This document shows positions 11,906 through 22,537 of a DNA stretch of 64,000 bases, piece after piece. The stretch is from contig OX419760.1 in the NCBI GenBank assembly GCA_948567375.1, positions 21,266,001 through 21,330,000 on the forward strand, written 5' to 3'. The notes below the pieces were generated by a model that ran no database searches, was not told where the DNA came from, and saw nothing but the letters and a program-made list of their open reading frames with translations. The number at the start of each line of letters is the position of its first letter. Position 1 is the stretch's first letter. A program made the position numbers and the translations under genes. This stretch comes from Lunularia cruciata. Taxonomy: Eukaryota; Streptophyta; Marchantiopsida; Lunulariales; Lunulariaceae.

Positions 11906-12059
11906 TTGCCCAGGTGGAGGTTGTGGAGTAGAATGATCAGGGAAACAAAGAATCCCTATAGGAAATTTTGAGCCGCCTACTAGGAGCTTGATTAGTTCTA
12001 ATGGGATTGAAGGCTCGACCTATGCAAGTTTGCTTCACTTGCAAGGTACAATATCTAAT

Positions 12060-12375
12060 TGGGATTGTAGGATATTGGTTGATTCTTGAAGTTTAGAGAA
12101 TTGCATGTCTATGCAAGTAGCAAAGGAATTGGGTATTCCTATCAAGCTAGTGATTGGGAATAGTTTGATGATGGCGGATGGTAGAAAGGGTTCTACATTT
12201 GCACCTCGCATCTTGTTACCTTCAAGATTAAGAAGGAGTATTTGGAGTGTATGAGGTTTGTAGTGGCTCCTCTATACTATGATATCATTTTGGGTCTACC
12301 TTGGCTTGAATATCATAAGGTTCAATTCAATTCAACACCAAATTCAAGTACAACACCAAGGTAGGAATTTCTGAT
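12060..12375 (+). pseudogene. B aspartic protease
   Basis: The retropepsin-like domain is recognised by comparison with H (36121-36438), which reads VDSGSSKNC. In B the active-site triplet region near 12075-12105 is interrupted by a stop next to the catalytic Ser position. The C-terminal YDIILGLPWLEYHKV stretch (12277-12325) is clear and is followed by a small duplication of GTTCAATTCAATTC. It is non-functional. Confidence 0.75.
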
Positions 12376-12420
12376 TAGGTTGTCTGGCACCTCTGAGTAA
12401 GACACCTAAGAATAATCAGT

Positions 12421-12600
12421 CCCAAGATGAGAAGTTTGTTGAGAAGGTAGCCATAGAGCAAACCTGGAAGGAAGATAAGTCCCAAGATGGGAATTTTGCC
12501 AAGAAGGCAACCAGGGAGCAAGCTTGGAAGAGAGATGAGTCCCTAAAAGAGAAGTTTGTTAGTAAAGCAGCCATAGAGCAAGCTTTGGAGGAAGATAAGT
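12421..12600 (+). repeat. Three 60-bp tandem repeats between protease and RT of B
   Basis: Three consecutive units of exactly 60 bp (12421, 12481, 12541) each encode a 20-residue charged unit of the form SQDGKFVEKVAIEQTWKEDK, with variation. The same three-unit array lies at 36481-36660 in H, so it is part of the polyprotein linker of this family. Confidence 0.85.
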
Positions 12601-12739
12601 CTGTATTCGCGGTGTGGATCAAGCCAATTGCACAAGAACAATCTACAGAGGGTAAAAAGCCTCATCAAGCAATGGTTGATTGGATAGTTAAGAAGTTTGT
12701 AGACGTGTTTCCTGATGATCTGCCAAAGGGATTACCCTT

Positions 12740-13600
12740 TGATTGAGGTATGCCCTTCAAGATCGAGTTATTGCCAAGGAGTACTCTAATGAGTAGGCAG
12801 ATCTATCGGCTCTCACTAAAGAAGTTGGAAAAGATGCAAACACCACTTATAGAGTTGTTGGAGAAGAACTTCATATGACATAGTACCTCTCCTTGGGGAA
12901 CATCCATACTATTTTTTCCAAAGAAGGATGGAAGACTTTGTTTTTGTATTAATTATCGTGGGCTCAATAAACAAACTGTGAAGAATGCATATCCCTTGCC
13001 TCAGATTGATGACTTGCTTGATCAACTAAGTGGAGCACGCTACTTTTCCTAGCTGGATCTTCATAGCGGCTATTGGCAAATTCCTATTGATAGAGAGGAT
13101 GTGCAAAAGACTATCTTTTGCACAAGGTATGGGCATTTCGAGTGGAGAGTTCTACCTTTTGGACTCACAAATGCTCCAACAATCTTCATGGATCAGATGC
13201 ATTGGGTGTTGGATGGACTATTGGATTGGTCCGTGGTGGTGTTCTTGGATGATATCTTAATCTACAGCAAGACAAGAAAAACATTTGAACCATGTGCGAG
13301 AAGTCCTTAGACGACTACGAAAATGGAAATTTTACTGCAAGAAGTTGAAGTGTGCTTTTTGGTAGAAGGAAGTTAACTTCTTGGGTCATAAGATCTCATT
13401 AGAGGGGATAAAGATAGAGGAAGAGAAAATCAAGGCCATTACTGATTGAACTACCCCAAAGGATGCTACAAAAGTACGGGCATTCAATGGATTTGCCAGT
13501 TTTTACCGACAGTTCATCCATTATTATGCTCATGTGGCTGCATCATTGACTGACTTCTTGGGAAAGAACTTGAGTTTCTAGTGGACCACCAAACATGAAG
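12740..13600 (+). pseudogene. B reverse transcriptase
   Basis: RT palm motifs are visible in sequence order: [15 protein letters not shown] (12895-12935), LDLHSGYWQIPIDRED (13050-13100), WRVLPFGLTNAPTIFMDQM (13140-13200) and VVFLDDILIYSKT (13235-13275) with both catalytic Asp intact. The last stretch ends FNGFASFYRQFI before RNase H. Stops and single-base indels split the domain (for example near 13050 and 13280). B is the only B-family copy here with an intact Asp-Asp pair, as C, F and H have lost one Asp. Confidence 0.88.
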
Positions 13601-14060
13601 AAGCATTCCAGAAGTTAAAGCATATGGTGTCTTCAAGACCCATTCTTCAACCATATGATCCTCAACTACCTTGTGTGGTTGATTTTGATGCTTCTAACTT
13701 TGCAATTGGAGCCGTGCTGCAACAAGAATTCCCAGATGGACTCCATCCCATTGCCTTTATGTCTTGCTGACTCAATATGGCTGAACAAAACTAATCTGCT
13801 TGAGATCAAGAACAACTTGCAATGGTATATGCTACCAAGGTATGGAGGCATTACCTCTTGGGGAAACAAGTGGTCATGCAAACTAATCACAAACCATTGT
13901 TGCAAACCTTACACTTGGAACACATGAAGAATCAACATCATCAATAAGAGGAATAGCTCCAACTGTATGACATCAAACTTGAGTACAAACCAGGTCGGTT
14001 CCATGTCATCCCTGATGCTTTATCATGATGACCTGATTTGAAGTCTCTTCCTCTCATAAC
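13601..14060 (+). pseudogene. B RNase H
   Basis: The segment starts with the connection region (YDPQLPCVVDFDASNFAIGAVL, 13655-13720), which includes the first catalytic Asp in DFDAS. The later LARW- or DHKPLLQTL-equivalents are present in a different frame (13870-13920). The tail LEYKPGRFHVIPDALS occurs near 13976-14030. Frameshifts and stops disrupt it throughout. Confidence 0.78.
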
Positions 14061-15300
14061 AATGGCAATTTCAATGGTGTCAGTTGACCCTAAGGTCCAA
14101 CATGAGTTTCAGTCAGCTCTACACCAAGATCCCTTCTTCCAAATGGTACATAGTCGCCTTACGGCATGCAATAAGGAGTACAACACCTTTTCCATCAAGG
14201 AAGGCCCTTTATTACGGACCGGATCTATGTTCCACCTAAAGGTGATCTTTGACTTGTGTGCCTTCAAGAAGCCCATGATTTACCCATAGCTGGTCACATG
14301 GGTGTGGACAAGACCTTGCGTACCCTCCAACGTCAATAGTGGTGGCCCGACATGACACAAGATGTTTTGAGAATTTGTTCAATCGTGTGAGAGCTGCCAA
14401 TGTAACAAGGCCAACAACTAGAAGCCAAGTGAACTCCTTCAACCACTTGCCATTCCATCCACTTGCTGGGAGCATGTGAGCTTGGATCTCATCACATCTT
14501 TACCAAAGACAAAACAAGAACACACTGCAATTGTGGTATTTGTGGATAAGCTTAATAAGCAAATCTACTTGGCACCAACCTGTGATACCGTGGATGCTCC
14601 AACCTTAGCACAAATCTACTTTGACAATGTCTTCAAGCATCACGGGATGCCACATGTACTCATCTTCGACCGTGATCCTTTTTTTCCAAGGAAGTTTTGG
14701 TAAGCACTCTTCCAAATACTTGGCACCAAGCTTGCTTTATCCACGGCCTATCATCCTCAAACTGATGGACAAACCAAATGTGCAAATTGTACATTGGAGG
14801 ATATGCTACATGCCTTTGTCAATGTCTACCATACCAATTAGGATGAATGTCTTGCAGCTACAAAATTTGCCTAAAACAATTCCAAACAGGCAAGTACCGG
14901 ATTTTCTCCTTTTTTTCTCAATTTTGGCCAAGATCCGCTTGTTTAATTCTCTTCTTGCTTCCCTTCCATCTCAAGTTCCTCATACTTCCACATTCTTGAC
15001 CACTATATCCGACTCTCTCTAACAAGCCAAGTCTCACCTCCTTGTTGCTAAGAATTGCCAAAAACAATATGCAGACCACCATCATCGTGATCTCACCTTT
15101 GAAGTCAATGATGAAGTCATGTTATCCTCTAGTAACCTCCCTCTCCCACTTGATACCCAAGTTCATAAACTTGCCCCTAATTGGATAAGACCCTTTGATA
15201 TCACCCAAATTGTCTCTCCCAAATTGTCTCTCCTGTTGCTTATTGACTTGCCTTGCCTTGTCATATGGGTATTTATCCTTTCTTTCATGTTTCCAAGTTA
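14061..15300 (+). pseudogene. B integrase
   Basis: HHCC-type zinc module around 14290-14410 (HMGVDKTLRTL then CESCQ in broken frames). The core begins MSLDLITSLPKTKQEHTAIV (first catalytic Asp, 14476-14530), followed by LIFDRDPFF with the second Asp (14660-14690) and the [16 protein letters not shown] region (14763-14805), where the catalytic Glu position reads Lys. The C-terminal DDVMLSSSNLPLPLDTQV stretch leads into the chromodomain. Frame breaks are numerous. Confidence 0.82.
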
Positions 15301-15375
15301 AAACCCTTTGTTCCTAACCCCTCTTCCTTTTCCTCTCAAGTCCAACCTCCCCCTCTTCTTGTCCCTATCAGTGAT

Positions 15376-15588
15376 CATCAGGAGTACAAAGTTGATTGTA
15401 TCCTTGCACGTCGCTATATTCAACGAGGCCATCACCAACATACGGAGTACAAGGTCCTTTGGAAAGGGTATCCCCTTCATGATGCCACATGGGAACCTCT
15501 TTCTCACCTCCAAAATGCACAGACGGCCATCCAAGAATTTGAAGCTTCACTGGCAACGAGGACATCACCAACTAGCGGTGGGAGAATA
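15376..15588 (+). pseudogene. B chromodomain
   Basis: The frame 15253-15654 contains YKVDCILARRYIQRGHHQHT then EYKVLWKGYPLHDATWEP, the chromodomain signature with its aromatic residues and the W-x-x-W/ATWEP end. Chromodomains at the integrase C-terminus bind histone-tail marks and can steer insertion. The polypurine tract GGTGGGAGAATA precedes the LTR at 15589. This domain is open and better preserved than the rest of pol. Confidence 0.9.
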
Positions 15589-15991
15589 TGTAACAATATG
15601 GAGTTTAGCAATATAGCTAGTAAGGCTAACGAAGTAGAGAATAAGCCAAATTAGCCCAGAATATTCCAAAAGCATCTAGGAAGCTTCTTGGGAAGCCTCT
15701 CGACTAGTTAACTTGCGCTACAAGCAGGTAGCTTCTAGAAGCTTTTAACTAGCTTAGCTTGAATGCCAAGTAGACGGCTTCTAGAAGGAAGCTTCTTGAG
15801 AAGCTTCCTAGTTAACTTGGCTTGCACTCTAAGAAAGTGGCTCAAGGAAGCTTCTTGAGAAGCTTCTCAAGAGGCTTGTATGCTACCTATAAATACCAAA
15901 GCCAAAGCTCATGCTAGGCATTTGGAGTTTCCCAAGAGCCCCAATGTGAGTTCCATTCTCCTATTTCTCTCCTCGGTCTCGGTCATTTACA
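15589..15991 (+). repeat. B 3' LTR (403 bp)
   Basis: It runs from TGTAACAATATGG to CATTTACA. It contains four GAAGCTTC octamers (15788, 15800, 15847, 15859) and TATAAATA at 15888-15895. The right target duplication atgga follows at 15992. Confidence 0.93.
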
Positions 15992-16513
15992 ATGGAGGAT
16001 CCTCCTTCAATTATTTCCTTTAGGCCTCCTCCTCTTCCCATGACCTCTTCTCCTGGCTTCTCAAACCCACCATAACCTTCACTTGGACTGATCTCTCCCA
16101 ATCCTTACAGGCTCCCCACCACCACCGCTTGCCATCCCTCTTTTAGCTCCCATAGCATCACACACCCCCTAGACCCTCTTTACCCTAGTTCTCTCATTAT
16201 AGGTACCACCAAAGTCTTACTCTTAGAGGCTCCACTCCTTGGATCCCATCATGCCCTACTTCCAAGCATCCTCCATCCTTGCATGTATACCAAGATCCCA
16301 ATGCCCCTTTGCATGCTAGTGGGTTCCACGCTTTCCATACTCCTACGTGTTATCTTAATAGATGATAAGGAGAGGGGTGTATCTACTTGGATCCTAATAG
16401 CTCTCTTCCCTCAATGGACTTTGCTTCTTTGTGCGCATGGAGATGCATGTAGACATCACAAGATAGCCTCTTGGATTCATTGGTTTCTACAAGTAGATTG
16501 GGCTGCTTTATAG
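15992..16513 (+). pseudogene. Right part of the open frame split by element B
   Basis: This continues the frame of 10236-10372 in phase after one copy of the duplication is discounted. It runs 174 codons with a single stop (TAA at 16073), first Pro/Ser-rich, then Leu-rich. I recognise no domain. Because only one stop interrupts about 650 bp on the two sides of B, the target was probably coding when B landed. An older retroelement gag or accessory frame is as likely as a host exon. Confidence 0.35.
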
Positions 16514-16948
16514 GAGGAGTACACCATCCAATCACAAGCTATAACCAAATGGCTCATAGAGTCCCTACATGCTCACGCTTCACCTCCAAAACATCATCAT
16601 CTATATTTTTCTTTGATGTTAGGATAGGTAGGGGAGTATTGGCTAGCAATATATGCACTCTCACTATTTAGACCAACATCTTTTTCCATTGACACACTCT
16701 CAACTTTATAGGGTCTCTATCTATTTGCCACATATGACCTTCCTTTTTTTATCCATGATTACCAATGAGGAGTTACCACTTGTAGAGTTCATCTTTGTCC
16801 ATGTTGTACTCAACTATCCATGTTTCTCAATAAAGGGTCCTTGAGGACTAGTTTTTGAGCACCTACATGATTGTCTATCCTTTGACTTGCCAAACTTAGG
16901 TTCCCTTTGCTTTCTACCAATGTCTTGCCTTGGCTTTGGTGCCCAATG
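16514..16948. other. No recognised gene
   Basis: Short frames only. This is the remainder of the sequence into which B inserted, up to the truncated 5' end of element C. Nothing recognisable. Confidence 0.4.
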
Positions 16949-16989
16949 GTTTAGGTGATAAGCAAACAGTGAAGAACGTATATCCCTTG

Positions 16990-19340
16990 CCTTAGATTGA
17001 TGACTTGCTTGATCAATTGAGTGGAGCACAATAATTTTCCAAGTTGGATCTTTGTGGTGGCTATTTCCAAATCCCTATTGATAAGGAAGATGTGCAAAAG
17101 ATTACCTTTTGCACAAGGTATGGGCATTTTGAGTGGAGAGTTCTACCTTTTGGGCTCACTAATACTCCAACAATCTTCATGGATCAGATACATCAAGTGT
17201 TGGATGGACTATTGGATCAATATGTGGTGGTGTTCTTGGACAATATCTTAACCTATAGCAAGATAGAGGCAGAACACATGAATCATATGCAAGAAGTCCT
17301 CAAACAACTACAACAATGGAAATTTTCTTGCAAGAAATCAAAGTGTGCCTTTTGGCAAAAGGAGGTCACCTTCCTGGGTCACAAGATCTCATTGGAAGGG
17401 ATTAAGATAGAAAAGGAGAAAATCAAGGCCATTATTGATTGGCCTACTCCAAAGGATGCTACATTTAATGGATTGGCCAGTTTTTATTGATGGTTCATCC
17501 ATTATTATGCTCATGTGGTTGCACCATTGACTAACTAACCTCTTGGGGAAGAACTTGAGCTTCTAGTGGACCACCAAGCATGAAAAAGCATTCCAAAATT
17601 TGAAACATATGGTGTCTTCAAGACCCATCCTTCAACCATATGATCCTCAACTACCTTGTGTGGTTGATTTTGATGCTTCTAACTTTGCAATTAGAGCAGT
17701 GTTGTAACAAGAATTCCCAGATGGACTACATCCATTGCCTTTGTATCTCACTGACTAAATACAACTGAAAAAAAATACTCTGCTTGAGATTGGGAATAAC
17801 TTGCAATGGTATATGCTACCAAGGTATGGAGACATTATCTCTTATGGAAACAAGTGATCATGCAAACCAATCACAAACCCGTTGTTGCAGACCTTACACT
17901 TGGAACACATGAAGAGTCAATATCATTGATAGGAGGAGCAACTCCAATTGTTTGACATCAAACTTGAGTACAAACCAAGTTGGTTCCATGTTATCCTTGA
18001 TGCTCTATCACAAAAACCTGATTTGAAGTCTCTTCCTCTCATCACGACAACAATTACAACGGTGCCAATTGACTCCAAGGTCCAGAATGAGTTTCAATCA
18101 GCTCTACAACAAAATCCTTCTTCCAAATGGTACATGGTCGTCTTATAGCATGCAACAAGGGATAAAACACCTTGTCCTTCAAGGAAGGCCTTCTATTCCA
18201 TGAGGATTGGATCTATGTTCTAGCCAAAGGTGATCTCCACCTTATGCACCTTCAAGAAGCCCATGATTTACCAATAGCTGATCACATGGGTGTAGACAAG
18301 ACCTTGAGTACCCTCCAATGCCAATCGTGGTAGCCCAACATGACACAAGATGTTTGAGAGTTTGTCCAATCATGTGAGAGCTGCCAATATAACAAGGCCA
18401 ACAACCAAAGTAGAGTGGACTCCTTCTACCACTCCCCATTTGATCCGCTTGCTGGGAATATGTGAGCGTGGATCTCATCACATCCTTGCCCAAGACAAAG
18501 CAAGGACATACAAAAATCATGGTGTTTGTGGATAAGCTAAGTAAGCAAATCCACTTGGCACCAACCTTTGATATAGTGGATGCTCCAACCTTAGCGTAAA
18601 TTTACTTCAACAATGTCTTTAAGCATCATGTGATGCCATGTGTACTCATCTCCAACCGTGATCCTTGATTCACCTGGAAGTTTTGGCAAACACTCTTCCA
18701 GATACTTGGCACCAAGCTTGCTTGTCCATGGCCTATCATCCTTAAACAGATGGAAAAACTGAACATGCAAATCATACCTTGGAGGATATGCTATGTCACT
18801 TTGTCAATGTCTACCATACCAATTGGGATGAATGTCTTGCAGTTGCAGAATTTGCCTATAATAATTCCAAACAGGCAAGCATTAGATTTTCTACTTTCTT
18901 TCTCAATTTTGGCCAAGATCCGCTTGTTCTGAATTCTCTTCTTGCTCCTCTTCCATCTTAAGTCCCTCATCCATCAACCTTCTTGACCACCCTATCCCAA
19001 TCTCTCCAACAAGCCAAATCTCACCTCCTTTTTGCTCAAAATTGTCAAAAACAATATGTGGACCACCATTGTTGTTATCTCACCTTTGAAGTTGGTGATA
19101 AAGTCATGCTATCCTCTAGTAACCTACCCTTCCCACTTGATACCCAAGTTTGTGAACTTGGCTCTAATTGGATAGGACCTTTTGATGTCACCCAAATCAT
19201 CTCTCCTGTTGCTTATTGACTTGCCTTACCTTGTCATATGTGCATCCACGCTATCTTTCACATTTCCAAGTTGAAACCCTTTGTTCTTAACCCATCTTTT
19301 TTTTCCTCTTGTGTCCAACCTCATCCTCCTCCCATCCCTA
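16990..19340 (+). pseudogene. C pol remnant (RT, RNase H, integrase)
   Basis: RT frame 17044-17490 has YFQIPIDKEDVQKITFCTRY, WRVLPFGLTNTPTIFMDQ and VVFLDNILTYSK. The second catalytic Asp is Asn, so RT is dead. RNase H remnants lie at 17640-18020 (DFDASNFAI; LEYKPSWFHVI). Integrase remnants lie at 18250-19240, with a recognisable zinc-module region near 18290-18400, LGICERGSHH-type broken core, and a C-terminal frame 18983-19219 with GDKVMLSSSNLPFPLDTQV. Many stops are present. The pieces follow the B template without large gaps apart from small deletions near 17460. Confidence 0.85.
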
Positions 19341-19344
19341 TCAA

Positions 19345-19561
19345 TGATCATGAGGAGTATGAAGATGATAATATCCTTGCATGTCGCCACATTCAACAAG
19401 AACGTTGATAACATACAAAGTACAAGGTCCTTTGGAAAGGGTATCCTCTTCATGATGCCACATGGGAACCTTTTTCTCACCTCTAGAATGCATAGATGGC
19501 CATCCAAGAGTTTGAAGCTTCAATGGCAATGAGGACGTCCTCAACTAATGGTGGAGGAATA
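19345..19561 (+). pseudogene. C chromodomain
   Basis: Frames over 19345-19530 encode DHEEYEDDNILACRHIQQ then TKYKVLWKGYPLHDATWEPF, a chromodomain with stops in the linker. It is the counterpart of 15376-15588. Confidence 0.8.
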
Positions 19562-19972
19562 TGTAACAATATAGAGTTCAACGACGTAGTTAGTAAGGCT
19601 AACAAAGTAGAGAATAAACCAAATTAGCCCAGAATATTCTAGAAGCATCTAGGAAGCTTCTTGGGAAGCTTCTCGACTAGCTTAACTTGCATCCCAAGCA
19701 GGTAACTTATAGAAGCTTCCAACTAGTTTAGCTTGCATGCCAAGTAGACGGCTTCTAGAAGGAAGCTTCTTGAGATGCTTCCTAGTTAACTTGGCTTGCA
19801 CTCTAAGAAAGCAGCTCAAGGAAGCTTCTTGAGAATCTTCTCAAGGGCCTTGTATGCTATCTATAAATACCAAAGCCAAAATTTTGGTAGGCATTTGGAG
19901 TTTTCTCACATTCAAGTGTCCTAATGTGAGTTTCCATTCTCCTATTTCTCTCCTCGGTCTTGATCTTTTACA
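19562..19972 (+). repeat. C 3' LTR (411 bp)
   Basis: TGTAACAATATAGAG to TTTTACA. It contains the GAAGCTTC units and a TATAAATA near 19862-19869, as in B. Confidence 0.9.
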
Positions 19973-20859
19973 GGAACTCAATTCACGAGTTTGTTTTGGA
20001 GAACACTCTTTGGTCTCTTCAACACCAAATTGGCCATATCAATGGCTTACCATCCAGATATTAATGGACAAGTAGAGTAGGCTAATTGCACTATTGAAGA
20101 TATGCTCCGGGGCCCCACCCTAGAAGAGCAAGAAAGGTAGGACACCTTACTCCTAGTGGTAGAATTTGCATACAACAATTTAGTGAATGCATCCACATGC
20201 CACAACGTTCTTCCTTATGCATAGAGAGCACCTTTTCACACCTTTGAGCTTGACGAGGATCCGCCCAGTGGATACCAAGGTGGGAGCTATCAACACTTTT
20301 GTTTCCAAAATCCAACAAGGAGTAGAGAAGGCCAAAAATAGGTTCTATATTGCCCAAAATTGACAAAAATAGTATGCAAATGCACATCATTGGCACATGG
20401 AGTTCAATGTTGGGGAAAAAGTCTGGTTTTCAATAACCAACCTCACGTTAGTTAGTTGGCCCTTGCAAGCTTAGACCTCATGTTATTGGGCCTTATTCAA
20501 TCCTTTGTTGCATCAGCGTAGTGGCTTCTCACCTTGAGCTACCACCACATATGAAGATTCACCCAATGTTCCATGTTTCCTTACTATGTTGATATGCTCC
20601 CCGACTGCCTCAATTCTCATCCATATTAGAAAGTTGACCTTGTCTAACACTTGTGGATGAAGTAGAGGAATATGAGGTCAAACGCATTCCCCAGAAATGC
20701 ATCCGAGGTACTCGCTATCCGTGTGTGGAATATTTGGTACATTGGAAAGGATACCCCTTGTATGAGGCAACATGGGAAACAACAACCAATTTGACCAATA
20801 CACCAATGTTAGTGAAATCGTTTGAGCAACAACTTCACAATAAGGAAGTTGCATCTTAA
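19973..20859 (+). pseudogene. Chromovirus D integrase C-terminal half and chromodomain
   Basis: The sequence enters mid-integrase at TQFTSLFWRTLF, just after the second catalytic Asp position. It continues with NTKLAISMAYHPDINGQVE (catalytic Glu present) and ANCTIEDML, then LLLVVEFAYNN. The open frame 20653-20859 is a chromodomain (EEYEVKRIPQKCIRGT, then VEYLVHWKGYPLYEATWE). It belongs to a different family from B. A polypurine tract AAAGGGGGAGAGG precedes its LTR at 20873. Confidence 0.85.
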
Positions 20860-20872
20860 AGGGGGAGAGGTT

Positions 20873-21425
20873 TGTAATACCTCTAGCTAGACATATTAGC
20901 TAGAGGTGAATATTTGTTTGGTAACATCCGGAAGGATATTATGTATGATTGGCTAGGTAAATCAAATAGAGGTATCACCAAAAGAGTACTTCTACTAATA
21001 GGGCATAAGCCAAAACTAGCCTGAAGTTGTAATACCAATAGCTAGAAATATTAGCTAGAAGTGAAAATTGGCTTGGTAACAATTGGAAAGATGTATATAT
21101 GATAGGCTAGGTAGATTAGATAGAGGTGTCACCATAAGAGGACTTCTCCTTATAGGGTAGGAGTTGAAATTAGCTCTGAAAATTTAGAGATAATTTTGGA
21201 GGCCCAAAAGGATAAATTAGGCCTAAAAAATATGCAGATTCCTCCTTGACAAATGAAAGATTGGCCTTCCCTCCCCTCTAGTTTGTCTCATCAAGAGCTT
21301 TCCAAAAAAATTTGGAGATTGCTACAAGAAGATTCCCTAAATATTCCTTCTAGTCAAAGGTGGTTGACCAACCAAATAGGATCAGAACCCACATGTCACC
21401 CATGCATACAACTAATCTATTTTAT
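20873..21425 (+). repeat. D 3' LTR, truncated, with internal 155-bp duplication
   Basis: Begins TGTAATACCTCTAGC. A second copy of the start occurs at 21028 (period 155 bp), so the first part is tandemly duplicated with about 75-80% identity by eye. Homology to the nested copy at 45552-46298 stops near 21425, where LINE-like coding sequence begins. The promoter half seen in the other copy (TATAAAATA near 46208) is missing here. Confidence 0.85.
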
Positions 21426-21990
21426 TGCCAAGACTAACATGCACAATTCCTCCCTTTGCGGATTTTGTTTCCCTAGACTCTAGAATAATTCAAGGGGAGC
21501 TCACTGAGTATATGCACACTCACACCCTTTCTAGCATCCTCATTGACATTCATTTACTTGATAGAGCTAGGATCCTCTCTTGTGGAAGGAAGGGACCTAG
21601 AGCTTGGCTTCATGCTTCCTCTTTGATTGGGAACTTCATATTCACATCAAAGGAGTTTACCATAGCTCTTAGACTTTGGCTAGGTCTATCACATCCAACA
21701 CTCTTGGGCATACCAGATCAATGCCTTGTGGTTCTACATTTGATGTTGAGGGCATCCACATCTTATGATGTGTCATATGAAGAGAGCCTACTAGAGTCCA
21801 ATACACTATTAGAGATGCGGTGGCCTAGATCTTGCGATCTACCCGCTCATAGGTTCAGATTGAGCAATGGATGGTACTACCAAGACCACCTCACGAGAGA
21901 GAGTAGATAAATATTGTCACTTCAAGGATGGCCAATGCAAGTTGTATGATGTATTGAATATCACTTGTATCAGATCTTGGTAAAACCATG
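21425..21990 (+). pseudogene. LINE fragment: zinc knuckle and restriction-like endonuclease region
   Basis: Frame 21425-21910 contains ALRLWLGLSHP, matching the pre-knuckle sequence seen at 27421 (AVRFCLGLVHP). A -1 frame then gives CGSTFDVEGIH, I-L-x-C and YTIRDAV. A third frame from 21899 gives RVDKYCHFKDGQ and LYDVLN. This order (CCHC knuckle, R-x-D-A/I-x-R-D, R-x-D...D) is that of R2/NeSL-like non-LTR elements with a PD-(D/E)xK endonuclease. It is a different family from 22400-24190, truncated at both ends and frameshifted. Confidence 0.6.
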
Positions 21991-22399
21991 ATTTTCTCCT
22001 CTCATCCTAAAATTGATATTTGGATACTATTATTTGAATATAATTAAAATTTTAATGTAGATTACATAATTTAAATATCACTTTAATATTTAAATTTTAA
22101 GAAAATTAAATATTAAATAGAAATTAATAATAATTCTAATAATAGGTAAATTTACATTTTTTAATACTATTTTTATGATTTTTATCAATTTTTTGGGGTA
22201 AAAAGAATTGAAAATTAGAGTGATACCGGATAATTATATTCTATGAAATAAAAAATTTAATATAAATAATTTTCCTACAACTTGGACACTACTTAATATC
22301 ATAAAAAATAAATTTTTAAATGATTATAAAATTAAATCCCAAAATGAAATATAAAAATGTTTGTCACCTCAAGGGTTAGATTCCGCACCATGCATAAAA
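21991..22399. other. Very AT-rich block
   Basis: Long runs of A and T with repeated TTTAAAT and AATATTAA words and no reading frame. It may be LINE 5' untranslated sequence, because an AT-rich stretch also precedes the related fragment at 61689-61925, but homology is uncertain. Confidence 0.4.
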
Positions 22400-22537
22400 T
22401 AAAACAAATTGAGAATGCCCATCAAGTCGTATAATAAAAGAGAGTGCTAAACCCACATACTAAACTATGGGGAGCTTATAGAAAGTTATGAGAGCTTATA
22501 GATTTTAGGGTTTGGAGAGATTATTTTCTTATGTGAG

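Larger units (their letters stand above)
10373..15991 (+). mobile_element. Complete Ty3/gypsy chromovirus B
   Basis: Both LTRs (10373-10783 and 15589-15991), an iMet-type primer site, gag, protease, RT, RNase H, integrase, chromodomain and polypurine tract are present in order over 5.6 kb. The element is flanked by a perfect 5-bp target duplication, atgga at 10368-10372 and 15992-15996. All coding domains carry stops and frameshifts, so the copy is dead although structurally complete. Relatives are C (16949-19972), I (31630-33225), H (34406-40056) and F (44968-48168). The chromodomain places it in the chromovirus branch. Confidence 0.95.
16949..19972 (+). mobile_element. 5'-truncated B-family chromovirus C
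   Basis: It starts abruptly within RT (the AATAAGCAAAC-like region) and continues through RNase H, integrase and chromodomain to a 3' LTR at 19562-19972. LTR, gag, protease and the first RT motifs are absent. It closely parallels B in sequence and order. At the right the LTR ends TTTTACA directly against integrase sequence of element D, with no visible target duplication because the left end is lost. Confidence 0.9.

Noticed and set aside
15788-15866. GAAGCTTC arrays as a simple restriction-site microsatellite or CRISPR-like array
   Set aside because: Spacing is irregular and the units lie at fixed places in LTRs just upstream of TATA boxes, which fits promoter elements better. There are no spacers of uniform length.
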